64,000 nt of DNA. Source: Isoetes taiwanensis (Eukaryota; Streptophyta; Lycopodiopsida; Isoetales; Isoetaceae). The position numbers and the translations under genes are program-made. Positions 43,403 through 54,637 of this stretch are shown here, one piece after another; position 1 is the first letter of the stretch; each line of letters opens with the position of its first letter. The stretch covers positions 3,199,622 through 3,263,621 of the forward strand of contig JAJEKV010000054.1 of the NCBI GenBank assembly GCA_021234155.1. Reading direction: 5' to 3'. A model generated the notes under the pieces. The model was not told where the DNA came from and made no database searches. It worked only from the letters and a program-made list of their open reading frames with translations.

Positions 43403-43754
43403 TGTTAACCACCTAGTGGTTAACATTGTGCATGCACATGTTAAGTGCATGCACATGTTAGGTGTCAGTGGTGGCAGACTGACACTTGGCATGATTAGGT
43501 TAACATAAGTGTAGGGATTAGATTTAGTTAGATGTACGACTCAGATTTGCGGTCTACACTATATTAGACCGGAGCCTCTTCAGATGTACTCAGGTTTTAT
43601 CTCAAATTTGGAGAGCCTCATTAGCTCACGTGTCCTTCATTCTTTGTACATTTTTCGTTGTCTTGTTCTTGTTTTGTGATCATGAGCATGGCAGCTTTGT
43701 AGCATCCGGCAGTCATGGACTGCTGCTGCAGGGTGCATGCCAAGAATCCAAACA
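43403..43754 (+). repeat. 5' LTR
   Basis: TG...CA termini; begins with an inverted repeat (gttaaccac / gtggttaac) and a 17-bp tandem duplication built on 'gtgcatgcacatgttaa'. It is identical to the 3' LTR except for two substitutions (gtacgactc/gtacggctc and cacgtgtcc/cacgtttcc). Confidence 0.93.
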
Positions 43755-43773
43755 TTGGCGCCGTTATGCCGGG
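43755..43773 (+). promoter_or_regulatory. primer-binding site of LTR element
   Basis: ttggcgccgttatgccggg directly follows the 5' LTR. A TGGCGCC start is the usual tRNA-primer complement in many plant LTR elements. The exact tRNA was not determined. Confidence 0.75.
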
Positions 43774-45184
43774 TTCGTTCGTGATCACTTTCTTCTCCCT
43801 TGCTGTTTGCTGTTGTCTTGCTGCTCCAATTTTTCCCCGTTTTGAAGACTTCTTGTATACTATTCTTCCCCTGTTAGGTTTCCTTAGTTTGCCCAACCAA
43901 GTCGATTTGTGTATCCGCTTGGAGGCCTTTGTTTTTCCAGACAGCTGATGATTCTGCCAGCTGATCAAATTTAATTTTGTAAATCTGTTCTCAAGACTCT
44001 GTTTTTCAAGTGCAGCAAGTACAGTTTGCAGTTTCCGGATTTCTGGAGTGGTGACAGCACTCCTCTCTTCAAGATTTTCAGAAAAATTAACAGTTTGCTT
44101 CTTTCTTATCTTCTATCTGCTGGGAAATTGTAAGGATCTCATGATTCTTTTCCGTTTTATCAGAAATTTGTGCCTTTTGCACACCCCATTCGCAAAAACA
44201 CAAAAAAAATCTGTCTCACATTACCTGGAGTGCCTCACAGCATATCAATATGGAGAATCTCCGTTTGTATCTGCCCATCTTAAGCTTTCCAAGAGGTTTC
44301 TTTTTCAGATTATTTCGCTGAGGGCCAGCACTAGGCTAGCCCCCTTTGAGCCCATCCAATTGAGTTACCTGATTCGAGTTCCCTCCTGTTTATTATGGCT
44401 TTCTTCTGCACTCTGTTTTTCTTCTTATAAGCCAGTTCCTGCAGATACACGAGTGTTATATAGTTTTTTGGGCCGAGTTGGGGCAGAATCAAGCCAATAT
44501 GACACAGAAATTTTACATCTATTGTATCCTTTGTCCAAGTCCGGTACCTGCAGAGATCAATCAGAAAGCTTCAAGTATACATAGACACGAATTCCAGATC
44601 AAGGCCGATCAGTTCAAGCATATACTGGCTGCAGCAAAATCATCTTCAAGCAAACATCTCTGTGACGAGCATTCTTCTGGCTCTTTCATCTGCCAAGGTT
44701 TTGGGCACATCCCCTGTTTCTACAGCTTCATTGACACCAAGATCCGGCATTCTCGTTGCTATTCTTAGATGATCCTATCTGGCCCCTGCTCCATCCAGTT
44801 TCGGCACTTTATCAGGGCCCTGCCTCCATTCTTCAGCACTTCTCAGAAACCTTGAAATCCTACTAATCTGAGTCCTGCCTTCCATTTTCGAACTTCCTAT
44901 CAAAAGAAATCCGGAACTTCTGGCAGCCATCTCCCTGTTGTTACCATACCTGCCCTTATAGCTATGCCCATCTTCTGTTTCCCGAAACCCCAATCACATC
45001 CATCGATTTCTTGCAGCGGCACCATACTCTGCAGCTTCTATCTATAGTATGCTTTGGCTTTATTCGCCACCATCTCATCGGCAAATAAGAAGTAGCACCG
45101 CCATAGCCGGCTGTCCCTGCTCTATCCTATTCTGTTCCGCTGGTTGATAAAGGGCCACGCTCTGTTTTCATAATTATTGGTTGA

Positions 45185-45595
45185 TAACAAGTCACGCCAC
45201 ACTTCACGGTCAAGCCACGCCAAGCCAAGCCAAGCCACGCCACGCCACGCCACGCCCGCCCCACGCTCCAATTTTGACCCACGCTACTTTTTGCTGGCTG
45301 ATAACCACCCATGGCCACGGCCACGGCCACGGCTACTCCTCACGGTCAATGCCACGCTCTGTTTTGCAAAACCCACGCTCTGTTCCCAAAACCCACGCTT
45401 TGTTTTCAAAGACCCACGCTACTTCATGGCTTGCCCCGCTCTTCTTGCCCCCACGCCTTATGATGCCCGCGCCCGGAGGCCACGCTTTGTTTATGTCCAC
45501 GCTCCACACTTGCTTCACGCCTGATTACACGCTCACGCCCACGAGCCATCCTCACGCTCAAGCTCATGACACGCACGCAACATTCACGCTCCAGC
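45185..45595. repeat. CCACGC-rich microrepeat inside LTR element
   Basis: About 400 bp is dominated by short repeats CCACGC / CCAAGC / GGCCAC, pure at 45,228-45,256 and 45,310-45,335 and dispersed elsewhere ('acccacgct' recurs about six times). It is non-coding. The rest of the interior (43,774-45,184 and 45,596-45,930) shows no gene. Confidence 0.75.
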
Positions 45596-45930
45596 AATTT
45601 TTATGCTCAAACTTTATGGCTGATATTGGGGGAGGCATTTTTGGTGTTTATCTTTTAAAGACCCAAAGTGGAATTTTTGGGCAATTATTTTAAATGTGAC
45701 TTACCCATAATATAAGGGGATGGTCTTTTATGTTTTTGGCCCATGTTCCTATGATCCATGTTCTGCATCGACCTTCCTTCGGATCCTCTTCGTCATCAAC
45801 GCAATCATGAAGATCTTTTGCGGCGACACAACCCAACCATTACCATCATTTTTATCCCTAATTTTTGGCACCATGTTGTAATTGTCGGACTTGTCTTATA
45901 AAAGTCTGTACATGTTTTCGTGCTAAAAAC

Positions 45931-45946
45931 TTTTAGGGGGAGGCAG
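45931..45946 (+). promoter_or_regulatory. polypurine tract of LTR element
   Basis: ttttagggggaggcag lies immediately before the 3' LTR, the expected position of the plus-strand primer. Confidence 0.8.
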
Positions 45947-46298
45947 TGTTAACCACCTAGTGGTTAACATTGTGCATGCACATGTTAAGTGCATGCACAT
46001 GTTAGGTGTCAGTGGTGGCAGACTGACACTTGGCATGATTAGGTTAACATAAGTGTAGGGATTAGATTTAGTTAGATGTACGGCTCAGATTTGCGGTCTA
46101 CACTATATTAGACCGGAGCCTCTTCAGATGTACTCAGGTTTTATCTCAAATTTGGAGAGCCTCATTAGCTCACGTTTCCTTCATTCTTTGTACATTTTTC
46201 GTTGTCTTGTTCTTGTTTTGTGATCATGAGCATGGCAGCTTTGTAGCATCCGGCAGTCATGGACTGCTGCTGCAGGGTGCATGCCAAGAATCCAAACA
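45947..46298 (+). repeat. 3' LTR
   Basis: 352 bp, matching the 5' LTR except for two bases; ends AAACA and is followed by the target duplicate CATAT at 46,299-46,303. Confidence 0.93.
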
Positions 46299-46303
46299 CA
46301 TAT

Positions 46304-46811
46304 TTCTTGTTGTCATTTCGTTTTCATGGTTCTTGTTGGGTCATTTTATGTGTCGGGGCTTATAATGGTTTGAACGTGGGGTTTTGTTTTGTGTTGTTTT
46401 GTTTATGAATTGTACATGGACCAAGAAGAGGCTTGCAAAGCTCAGTACTTAGACCAATTAGGATTGACGTGATTATGATCTTTGTCTAAAACATATTAGC
46501 CATTTATGAAGAATGCTTTTTGTAGTTATATTAGTAATGGAAATTGTACAGGGCCGGTATGAATACATGCTTTCATTTTCTTAGTGAATGCATTCAAATA
46601 TTAAGAATAGAGTACCCAATGGTACAAAAGGACCAATTCGTGCTTTGGTAATATAACAATCCCATTTCGAATATGCGTGTTTAAGTGCCTTGATGATGTA
46701 GTAATTCCATTTCTAATATACACGTTTAACTTGGTTGGTGTCAGTTAATTTTGGTTCGGCATAGTGGTGAACCATTCTTAATCGAGTCCTCATATTTTCT
46801 TGCATCCTTAG
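46304..46811. other. plain AT-rich flank
   Basis: No gene, repeat or transposon terminus was recognised. It separates the LTR element from the plastid-derived fragment. Confidence 0.4.
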
Positions 46812-47018
46812 ATGAATGAATCACCAGGAGCTCGTATGAGAGTTGGTTTAACCGCTCTAACCATGGCCGAATATTTTCGAGATGTTAATAAGCAAGACGT
46901 ACTTCTATTCATTGACAATATCTTTCGTTTCGTTCAAGCAGGATCTGAAGTTTCTGCTTTATTAGGTAGAATGCCTTCTGCTGTGGGCTAACAACCAACT
47001 CTCAGCACAGAAATGGGT
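46812..47018 (+). pseudogene. atpB: nuclear copy of chloroplast atpB (ATP synthase CF1 beta), fragment
   Basis: Sixty-nine codons read [20 protein letters not shown], then [20 protein letters not shown] and [19 protein letters not shown], then a TAA stop in place of tyrosine, then QPTLSTEMG. This is the highly conserved Walker B region ([10 protein letters not shown]) of the plastid ATP synthase beta subunit. Codon use is that of a plastid gene. The abrupt ends, the stop, and the setting among nuclear repeats show a plastid DNA insertion (NUPT). The neighbouring DNA to about 47,180 may be of organellar origin too but was not recognised. Confidence 0.9.
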
Positions 47019-47436
47019 TATATTAATTGATTTACACTTGGAACAAGCGCATTTTGGCTTCCATTCTTCTTTCCATGTTCTATTTATTCTTTCACAATCT
47101 AATGATAAGCAATGACAGAATGGGGAGATTTCAAAGCTAGATAATACAAATCTCTACCACGTCTTTTAGCAAAAAAGAATATTACTATTTGTGGGTCAAT
47201 CTCGAAAAGATTCCAAAGAGTCCACTTTGAGTCCATTAGAAGCTATATTGCAACTTTGATTATGTTTAAAGGAAGGCATCTGCAGGTTAGTGAAGGCTTC
47301 CTCTTTGTCTATTTGAAGCACTAGAAGCTTTAGCATGAAGAAGATCAAGCAAACACCAGAATACTTCAAAAAATATAGATGCATCCGTATATGGAAGAAA
47401 ATTAAACAGACGATGCATTAAAAATAGGACTCTCAA

Positions 47437-48330
47437 TTACGTCAAGGAGGCTGCTCTCTCCATCACGTAGCGTAGTCCTGCATAGCTCAATATGTATCCA
47501 ATATTTAATTTTACAAACCCCAAGAGCGAGTCTTCCGGACTATTTTTTACGGATCCGATGACCTCTCCAGATAGGCTATCCTTGAGGTCACAGAGAGGCT
47601 TGATAAGCTCTAGAATCTGCACAACTTACGCCATAGATGGCCTATTTGAAGGGATCCGAGATGTGCAAATAAGTCCTAGTTTTATAACGGGGAAGAACTT
47701 CATCTTACGGATAACTTGGTAGATTTGTGACAATACAGTCGGGGCTTTCTCTTCATCAAGCAATGACGACATAATCACGGAGGATAACCACATCATCTTC
47801 CATGTACTCCACTCGGCGCCTTCCTATGACAAGTTCCAAGAGAATCACCCCAAATCCATACACATCACATTTCTCGGTTGATTCTTAAACTCGACATGCA
47901 AACTCGGGTGCCATATATCCTAGGCGCCGGAATTTCTTGCTCATGACATATCGTCAAGCATGGGGAGGAGATTGGCTAGACCATAATCAGAAATGAGGGC
48001 ATTATGGTTATTATCTAGCAAAATATTACTAGATTTTAAATCATAATGTATAACTTGAGGTTGGCATCCATGATGAAGATGACGAAGGCCAAGTGCTGTA
48101 CCCAGAATTATCTTAAATCTTTCTTGCCAAGTAAGTGGAGGAACACCCGTGAATGCACATTCATGCAATCTGCTGTATAAGTTTCCATTAGGGACATATT
48201 TATACAAGAAAATTAGCACGTCCCACGGAGCATGTTCCTATGGAGCAAGTTCCAATTTTAGCATAATGCGTCCTACGGCATATTGTTCCAGTTTTAGCAT
48301 GTTCTTACGGTGCAAGGCCCTGTCATGCTC
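47437..48330 (-). pseudogene. LRR receptor kinase, kinase C-terminal half (decayed)
   Basis: On - the frame gives LIFLYKYVPNGNLYSRLHE, PPLTWQERFKIILGTALGLR, then HLHHGCQPQVIHYDLKSSN with ILLDNNHNALISDYGLANLL. HYDLKSSN replaces HRDLKxxN and DYG replaces DFG. A one-base shift follows (LDD/MSKKFRR), then LGYMAPEFACRV, a TAA, and ESTEKCDVYGFGVILLELVI-GRRRVEYMEDD. Further stops precede VVQILELIKPLCDLKDS-like residues near 47,600. The family is the PXC2-like LRR-RLKs. The kinase N-lobe lies at 61.1 kb, so these are two halves of one split gene. It is non-functional. Confidence 0.8.
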
Positions 48331-48359
48331 TAGGTAACCAACGATTCTACTGAGATTCT

Positions 48360-48990
48360 CTTCTGATTCCTCTATATTCTTCAACATTCTATGTACTATA
48401 TTTAGCATTCATGAAGAATCCTCTAGATTCTCTTAGAATTTTCTATTTTGATTGAGGTGCTTACCCATGAGCATTTAGAACCTTCCAAAATAATCTATTT
48501 TGGATCTGTGCAACATTTCTAAAACAGTTTCTATTGTTAGACTGAGGGGCTTACCCTGAGCATCTAAAACATTTTTTTTTTCAAGATTTATATTGTACAC
48601 CTTTATTATGAAACATTTTAGAACATTCTATTGTGTCTCTTTGCAAAATCTTAAAAAAACTCTAAGATTTCATCAAGATTTTCTTAGATTCCCTTAGATA
48701 TTATGAAGATTCCTTTAGATTCAACTAGATTTTAAGAGATTCCCTTAGACTTGTAAATATCTTCCTAGATTCTCTTACAATTTATGAGATTTCCTTAGAT
48801 TCCCTTTAATTCTCCTAGATTCCCTTACATTATTCTGAAACTTTCAAAACATCCTAGAACTTTCTGGAAGTATTTCCCTATTCCCTTACAGTCCCGAAGA
48901 TTCCCCTATATTCTAGAACTTATTAGAACAATTTGGGACTTTCTGGAAGGATTCTCTTAGATTCCCCCTACATTCTCTTATATTCCAAAA
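48360..48990. repeat. left flank rich in TTAGATTCCC / CTAGAA motifs
   Basis: About 600 bp of AT-rich DNA contains at least a dozen variants of 'agattctcttagattccc' and 'ctagaactttctgg'. The right end of the block (60,395-60,500) has the inverted kind, with tightly spaced 'ctagaac(a/t)tt'. Function as transposase-binding subterminal repeats is inference. Confidence 0.55.
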
Positions 48991-49074
48991 CATTCTAAGC
49001 AGAGTTTCATTAAAGTTGGAATTCTGAAGACAAGTTGGAATAATTTTTATATAGTATACCTTGGAGGGTTATGT

Positions 49075-49380
49075 ATACCTCAATACTTATAGTATGGTTA
49101 TGTGTATTACAAATGGTTATGTATACCTGTTGCATACTAGTATACCTCAATACATATAGTATGGTTATGTGTATTACAAAAGGTTATGTATACCTGATAA
49201 CAATAAGATTACAATAAGATAACAATAAGAGTACAACCAGATTACAATAAGATAACAAGTACTATTATTTTACTATTACTTATATTACGGTTATGTGTAT
49301 TACAAAAGGTTATGTGTACATTTGTATACTAACACAACAGATTACAATAAGATAACAAGTAATATTATTCTTCTACTATT
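49075..49380. repeat. degenerate tandem repeats (ggttatgtgtattaca / gattacaataagata)
   Basis: Two short units alternate: 'tatggttatgtgtattacaa' (49,092; 49,152; a variant near 49,285) and 'gattacaataagataaca' (49,206; 49,240; 49,330). They are non-coding and AT-rich. Confidence 0.65.
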
Positions 49381-49396
49381 ACTCTGAATGATCGAG

Positions 49397-49661
49397 AACT
49401 AGCGTAAGCGCTCGAGAGATCCTTTCGATCATGAACATTTGATACTCCCTATTCCACGGGGAGATGGATGATAACATCGGCGGGATCGGGATAATGGCGA
49501 GGATTGAGAGCAACAGCGATGGTGAGCCGGTCTTCAAGCGGTATATCTCGGCGGCAGACCGCTTTGAAGTCCTCATGATTCATCTTGCAAGTGATAGAAT
49601 CACGTTCAAGACCGAATACGTCATAGCTAGGCGGAGGCCAATGTTTTTGCACTTTCGGCAA
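49397..49661 (-). other. unassigned ORF
   Basis: A 70-codon minus frame from ATG at 49,661 reads KHWPPPSYDVFGLERDSITC and RDIPLEDRLTIAVALNPRHY. Composition is protein-like but no family was recognised, and no flanking exon was identified. Confidence 0.3.
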
Positions 49662-49666
49662 TTTGA

Positions 49667-49765
49667 TGTATATTTATACCCACCAAAATTATTGATGGTA
49701 TATACCCACCAAAATTATTGATGGTATATACTCACCAAAATTATTGATAGTATATACATAGAAAT
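49667..49765. repeat. 31-bp tandem repeat, about three copies
   Basis: The unit 'cccaccaaaattattgatgg' plus 'tatata' repeats near 49,679, 49,706 and 49,732 with small changes. It is non-coding. Confidence 0.7.
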
Positions 49766-49809
49766 TATTGGATCATATACATGTATGGTACTCGTGATAA
49801 AGGCAATGA

Positions 49810-49893
49810 ACACCAATAATTCACATCAATAATCTTACTTCACTATAAAAGCAGCTCCATCCCGGTGGTAGAGCTCATTCATCTCCCATGGCT
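49810..49893 (+). promoter_or_regulatory. duplicated TATA-box cassette, copy 1
   Basis: Contains 'cactataaaagcagctcc' and, about 45 bp on, 'catctcccATGG'. The ATG opens a 28-codon frame. A close copy occurs at 50,459-50,541. The TATA box, short leader and ATG spacing resemble a core promoter with start codon. Confidence 0.5.
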
Positions 49894-50458
49894 TCCTTGC
49901 ACGATCGTCCGAGAGAACATCCGATCGCCGGTGCTGCTACCTTAGCTATAATGATGCGTGTGAATGCTACGTAAATGGTATCAAACTTGATCCATGGTCG
50001 CGATCCAAAGCAGATGGTCTCGCGAAAGTGTTTGCAAGAAGCTCACTTTCGTGTTAAGGTCCACCTTTATTGGCTTCCCGATCGGGGAGATCTATGAGTG
50101 AATAGCATCACGTGCTTTGATGTTGATGATGAGTGAATCAGTATCGCTAAGGATATAATAATGACATGAGTACCTAACTATGCAAGTCGTCTTTAATTTC
50201 AATCACACCTATATTAGTCAAGCAAACAATGACGAAAGTGAATCATCGATGATATGTATACCGTTAAGGATATAATAATATAAGCACTTATGATTTGTGT
50301 ATCCGTTAAGGATATATATAATATAAGCATAGTGAATATTAGTTGATGTATAGAATCGAGTACATGATAGAATCGCACTGCATGCGAGTACATGATACTT
50401 GTATACCCGCATTCGAAAGTACATGATACTTGTATACACTCAATGATGGGCTTCTGGT

Positions 50459-50541
50459 CCACCCCAATAATTCACATCAGTAATTTTACTTCACTATAAA
50501 AACAGCTCCATTCGGGGCTAGAGGTCATTCATCTCCCATGG
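50459..50541 (+). promoter_or_regulatory. duplicated TATA-box cassette, copy 2
   Basis: About 83 bp matching 49,810-49,893 at roughly 80-85%: 'cactataaaaacagctcc' then 'catctcccATGG'. The ATG opens a 42-codon frame (MDYLPSSIHHIEAIKCSMSH...) unrelated to the frame after copy 1. The sequence between copies holds AT-rich microrepeats ('cgttaaggatata'). Confidence 0.5.
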
Positions 50542-51165
50542 ATTATTTGCCTTCTTCTATTCACCACATCGAGGCGATCAAGTGCTCAATGAGCCACTCT
50601 GATCTTGTTGGTTGCCTAGACAGGCATCTTCTTCTTGATCCCTACTGCGAAGAAAAGCTTTGGTGAGATTCATTGCCCCCGCATCAATTCGTGTTATGAT
50701 CCATCGATTTGGCTCCCTCGAGCGCATGAGCTATGAGATATCAGGGATCACTACTACAGATCCTGAAGATGAATGAATCACCTGTTCAACATATAAGCAC
50801 TGCTGACCATCTTATCTATGAATCATGTATGCATTTATATATTAAAGATGTAAGCAGTTATATATGATCACAAATATAGTAATGTACAAGATCTTATGTA
50901 TTAAGATGAAAGATATGTATTACAAGTACAAGATCTCATGTATTAAGATGAACAATGTGCTATGTCTTTCCACATGTCTATAATATATTTTGAATTTGAT
51001 TTTTTTGGCCTCTTGCCATTGGCATCGGGCATAATGAATAGCATCTAAATTTTCATACCTTGAAGGATCGGAAGGATTAGGCCGCCAACGCTTAGTCAAG
51101 CAGTCTTTGTAGTCCCCTCCAGTAGGCTTCCACCACGATACAAAAATATGGCCAAAATATGTAGA

Positions 51166-53500
51166 TTACGGATCAAGAACAAACATTCTCCTCCTCGCAT
51201 ATCCTAACCAAGTGGCGGTGTTATCATCTCCGTGTCCGACTAGAACAAACATACCCTTTGTCACATATGCGTGAGGATCAAACTCTTCAAGAGGCAACTT
51301 TGGATGACCATCCGGACGGGCCACAATAAGATGGTAAAGGTCGTGGTGACCAAGGCGAGATCGTCGACCTCTGGAACAAATGCTGTTTGTTCTAGAGGAG
51401 CTTGTCTTGTTTGTGGCCAAAATGCATCATTTTGAGGACGTCCTGAAGCAACATCCTCCAAAGAGATAAGAAGCTGGCTCCAATACTCAACACTTGCCGT
51501 GTATTGCCTTGCAAACAAGCTACTTTCTTGATTCTTACATATGTCCTTCCATAGGGAGATGTATTTGTTGATGCTATCCTTCAACCCTGGAAGATCTTTC
51601 AATGTTGGTCTAGGAGGAATATTTTGTGGCACACCACTTGGTATCATTGGCTGACCATGTTCATCCTCTTTCCACATTCTAACTCCTGGAGAACCTGTTG
51701 GAAGCCACTCTTTATGTGTAGGACGATTTTGTATTGCATAATGGGCCAATCTCCGCCATCTTAAATTTGAAGAGCAATGGTTCAGTATGCCCAACCAGGC
51801 GTTGGCCCTTATCAGGGATGAATCCCTTCACAAAATCCTTCCAATTTGGAACTTCATCAATAAAGTATGGAATTGGGGATTTTGCATTGCATTTGCTAAA
51901 CAAGTAAAGTAGCTCTGGTAGTGTCAAAGCATCCAATTTAACTCATCAAGGTTGAAAAATTTCCAAATAAAGCATCAATATCATCATGGGTGTGGCCGAC
52001 CATCATAAAGCCCACTTGGATCTCATCAAAGACCTTAAGCCAAGTCAAATAAGATAAGTATGAAAAGACATACCTATTTTTGTTTTGCCCTATTTGCATT
52101 ATCAAGTTGCAAATAGAGATTTGGGGAAGAGGGTTGAACACCTCGGGGATTAGTTGTAGTTGAAGTATTTGGCAATACTTCTCCCATGGAAGCAAGTTTG
52201 TTCTTCAAAGGATTGATGTCCTTGATCGCTTGCATCCATTTGCAATGCGGGGCTTACTTCCAGACAAGTCACCTATCTTGTCCTCTTGTACCAATTCCAA
52301 GTTATGCAATATTCTAGAAAGTGAACCAATGTGCAAGTTTGAATCATCTTTCCATAAATCAAGTGAAAAATGACCATAGGCACGACCACCATGCCCAATG
52401 AGTCAAAGCTCCTGTCAAACTGCTCTTCAAGCGATCACCTCTCCATACAGATTTTGCTAGATGATGACTTCTAGGCACTAAAGTCTTAACCTGATCCATC
52501 TTATCATGTATTATACATAGATGATTTTCAGGAGACCTTTGTGACAATGCTCTCCAATGCCAATATTGACTTCTGCAAGAGCGTTGCTCTAGCATATGAG
52601 ACCGACGTTGAATTGCAAGATTTCGTCTCTCTCTCGTATCTTTTGTTTTTTCGAGTTTCTGCTTAATTACCACGCAGATGTTGCATTTAGAGAAGGCTGT
52701 ATTTTTTGCAATGCTAACATCTGGAAATTCTCTTTTCCATATATTGTAAAAAGAGTTCAAGGCTACGGTTGTTGTTTCTGTAAGCTCTTCAACGATTTGC
52801 TCCAACTTCTTTTTATGTATAAGCTTCTTATTAAGAATGGAAGGAAGATTAGCGTACATTTTCTCTTACATCATCTCTACCTCTTTTGCTCCTATGGGGA
52901 ATACTTTCAGCATTCTCTGAATGAATCTGTCTAGCACACATTCGGTGGCCAGTGTAGTGGATCTGGGCTTCTTAGAGCCAGTATTACCATGTTCAGCTAC
53001 CTTTGCACCTGCTTCATATCTCTTTCTCCAATTGTAAAATGTTGATTCGACCGATACCTAAAGCCCGCAGCGCCACCCAAAATGATTGAATTCCATCCCC
53101 TTGAGCACTATCCTGTCCTCTCCTTCTCCTGTGTAAGTCACACTCATCAATTAAGGCACGTCAAAAAAATACGTAACCCTTGCATTGTATGGTTGAGATA
53201 AAAATTCTTTTCTTAATTCACATACTTGATGCTTGGTAAGTTTCTTGTTGCAAGTATTTTTGCGGTGACTTGTCTTCATGAACTTATTGATTGAAGTTGT
53301 GGAGCATAGCCTTTCCTCTTTGCTCTTTCCCTTGGGTTGTCTTGGAATCCTATGTGTGTAAGTATACTTCCTTTTTCGTTTGAATTGAGCTTGAATGTTG
53401 TCCTCAAATGATTCTATTTCCATATCCTCATTTTCTTTAGCTTCTCGAGCTTGCAGATGTTGTGAGTCAGTCCTTCCATCCTGCAGCATCACATCGCTAT
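51166..53500 (-). pseudogene. DUF7869-like protein remnant (HTHDDID motif)
   Basis: Minus-strand fragments in order: KRKRKYTYTHRIPRQPKGKS and HQVCELRKEFLSQPYNARVT (53,490-53,160); FSKCNICVVIKQKLEKTKDT (about 52,700); HDKMDQVKTLVPR (about 52,500); KNRYVFSYLSYL, then FDEIQVGFMMVGHTHDDID (52,100-51,970); VPNWKDFVKGFIPDKG (51,850); and a C-terminal part to 51,166. The order of a C-x2-C segment, a D-K-M-D box and the 'GHTHeDID..F' signature is that of DUF7869-containing proteins, which are multicopy and probably transposon-borne in plants and other eukaryotes. Several frameshifts are present. The family name is from memory of the motif and should be checked. Confidence 0.5.
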
Positions 53501-53879
53501 TTTCCCATTGTACAAGTGCATTTTCTGCTGGCCTTTCTGCACAAGCATGACATTTGAGATCCTCTAATTAGTGCGGGGAAGGATCTTTCCCACACGAGCC
53601 CCACCTTTGAGTCTCCTAAAATTCATCGTCAACAAAGATCCTGGGGGGATCTTTGAAGACAATTATGGCCTCTCGTGATATTTACCGGTCACATGCATGA
53701 AGAATGTGGCAATGCTTATCCAAGAGATGGGTTCTTGAGAAACTAGGTGGTGGTTCATCATCATCCGATGCTATCCTGCGAGGAAAACGTGTACCTAGAT
53801 CCATCAGAGGGATCAATTTCTTCATCCTGATCCGACAATGCCTCTACGATTCTACATTCGAGGTCGGTGATGGAGTAGC

Positions 53880-54530
53880 TAAATCAATGGCATGATATCT
53901 TATATCCCTGCCGAGGCCATTCGATAAACGTGCCCACGACCTCTTCAATGTTGTCGGTACGCCATCACATGGAATCGGAAGGAAGGATGTGGGTAGGCAC
54001 CGGCCTCGGTAACTTACCTTCGCTCACGTTGAGTGCGTCAACATTCTTCCCATGGATGCAAGTTCTATTCACCAAGACACCCTTACCAACCACGGTATTA
54101 TTAATGCGACAAGGTTCACCATATTCTCTCGGTCTTCGCTTCGTTTGAAGGGCGGAGCGGTCGAATCGAAGTCCGATGATGTTGTGGAGGGACTACTAGG
54201 CAAATTCGGGTTTCGATGATCGGGCGTTTCCGATGAGTAAGTTGGGGCTCCTTCCGCGATTATTTCACTTGATTTGAGGCCATTCGATAAATGTCCCCGC
54301 GGCCCAAAGAATGTTATCCGCTCCCTCACACGGAATGGGAAGCACATGGGTGGGCACTATGGCTTCAGTGACCTCCATGACCACATTGCACCATGGAATG
54401 TTCCTGCCATGCAGATGGCCTCTATGCAATTCATGTCCCCTGGCAACTACCACATCCCCATCGACAAGGTTACGCAGGGGCCTTTTCCTGTGAGAATCAA
54501 TACACATATATATATACTTGTTAGAGACAT
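53880..54530 (-). pseudogene. two DUF8039-like modules in tandem
   Basis: On - the first module (54,530-54,265) reads NLVDGDVVVARGHELHRGHL, then VPTHVLPIPCEGADNILWAA and GTFIEWP. The second (about 54,130-53,920) reads NTVVGKGVLVNRTCIHGK, VPTHILP and VVGTFIEWP. This 'vA.G......HG..l......v.v..v.....lP.P....t...A.GtFi.WP' pattern is DUF8039, found in plant En/Spm-related transposon proteins. The DNA of the two modules is alike too ('ggccattcgataaa' at 53,918 and 54,279). They are degenerate. Confidence 0.5.
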
Positions 54531-54637
54531 GCAACCCTCGATGACATATACTTAGTAAAAAAATAGCGAAAATGTGAAAGAAATTATACGACATGAGACA
54601 AATGGCTTGTTGCTCCATTTATTTAAATGATGATCAG

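Larger units (their letters stand above)
43403..46298 (+). mobile_element. non-coding LTR retrotransposon (LARD/TRIM type), young
   Basis: Two 352-bp LTRs (43,403-43,754 and 45,947-46,298) start TGTTAACC and end AAACA. They differ at only two positions in my alignment, so the insertion is recent. A primer-binding site follows the first LTR and a polypurine tract precedes the second. The 2.2-kb interior has no gag, protease, RT or integrase, so it must be mobilised in trans. It inserted into a Ty3/gypsy remnant. The + orientation follows from PBS and PPT. Confidence 0.92.

Noticed and set aside
44048-44584. 178-codon frame inside the LTR element as a gag gene
   Set aside because: No zinc knuckle or capsid motif, hydrophobic low-complexity composition, and the element interior lacks any pol domain.
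45177-45693. long frames in the CCACGC tract
   Set aside because: Open only because the microrepeat lacks stops; composition is His/Pro/Thr repeats without a domain.
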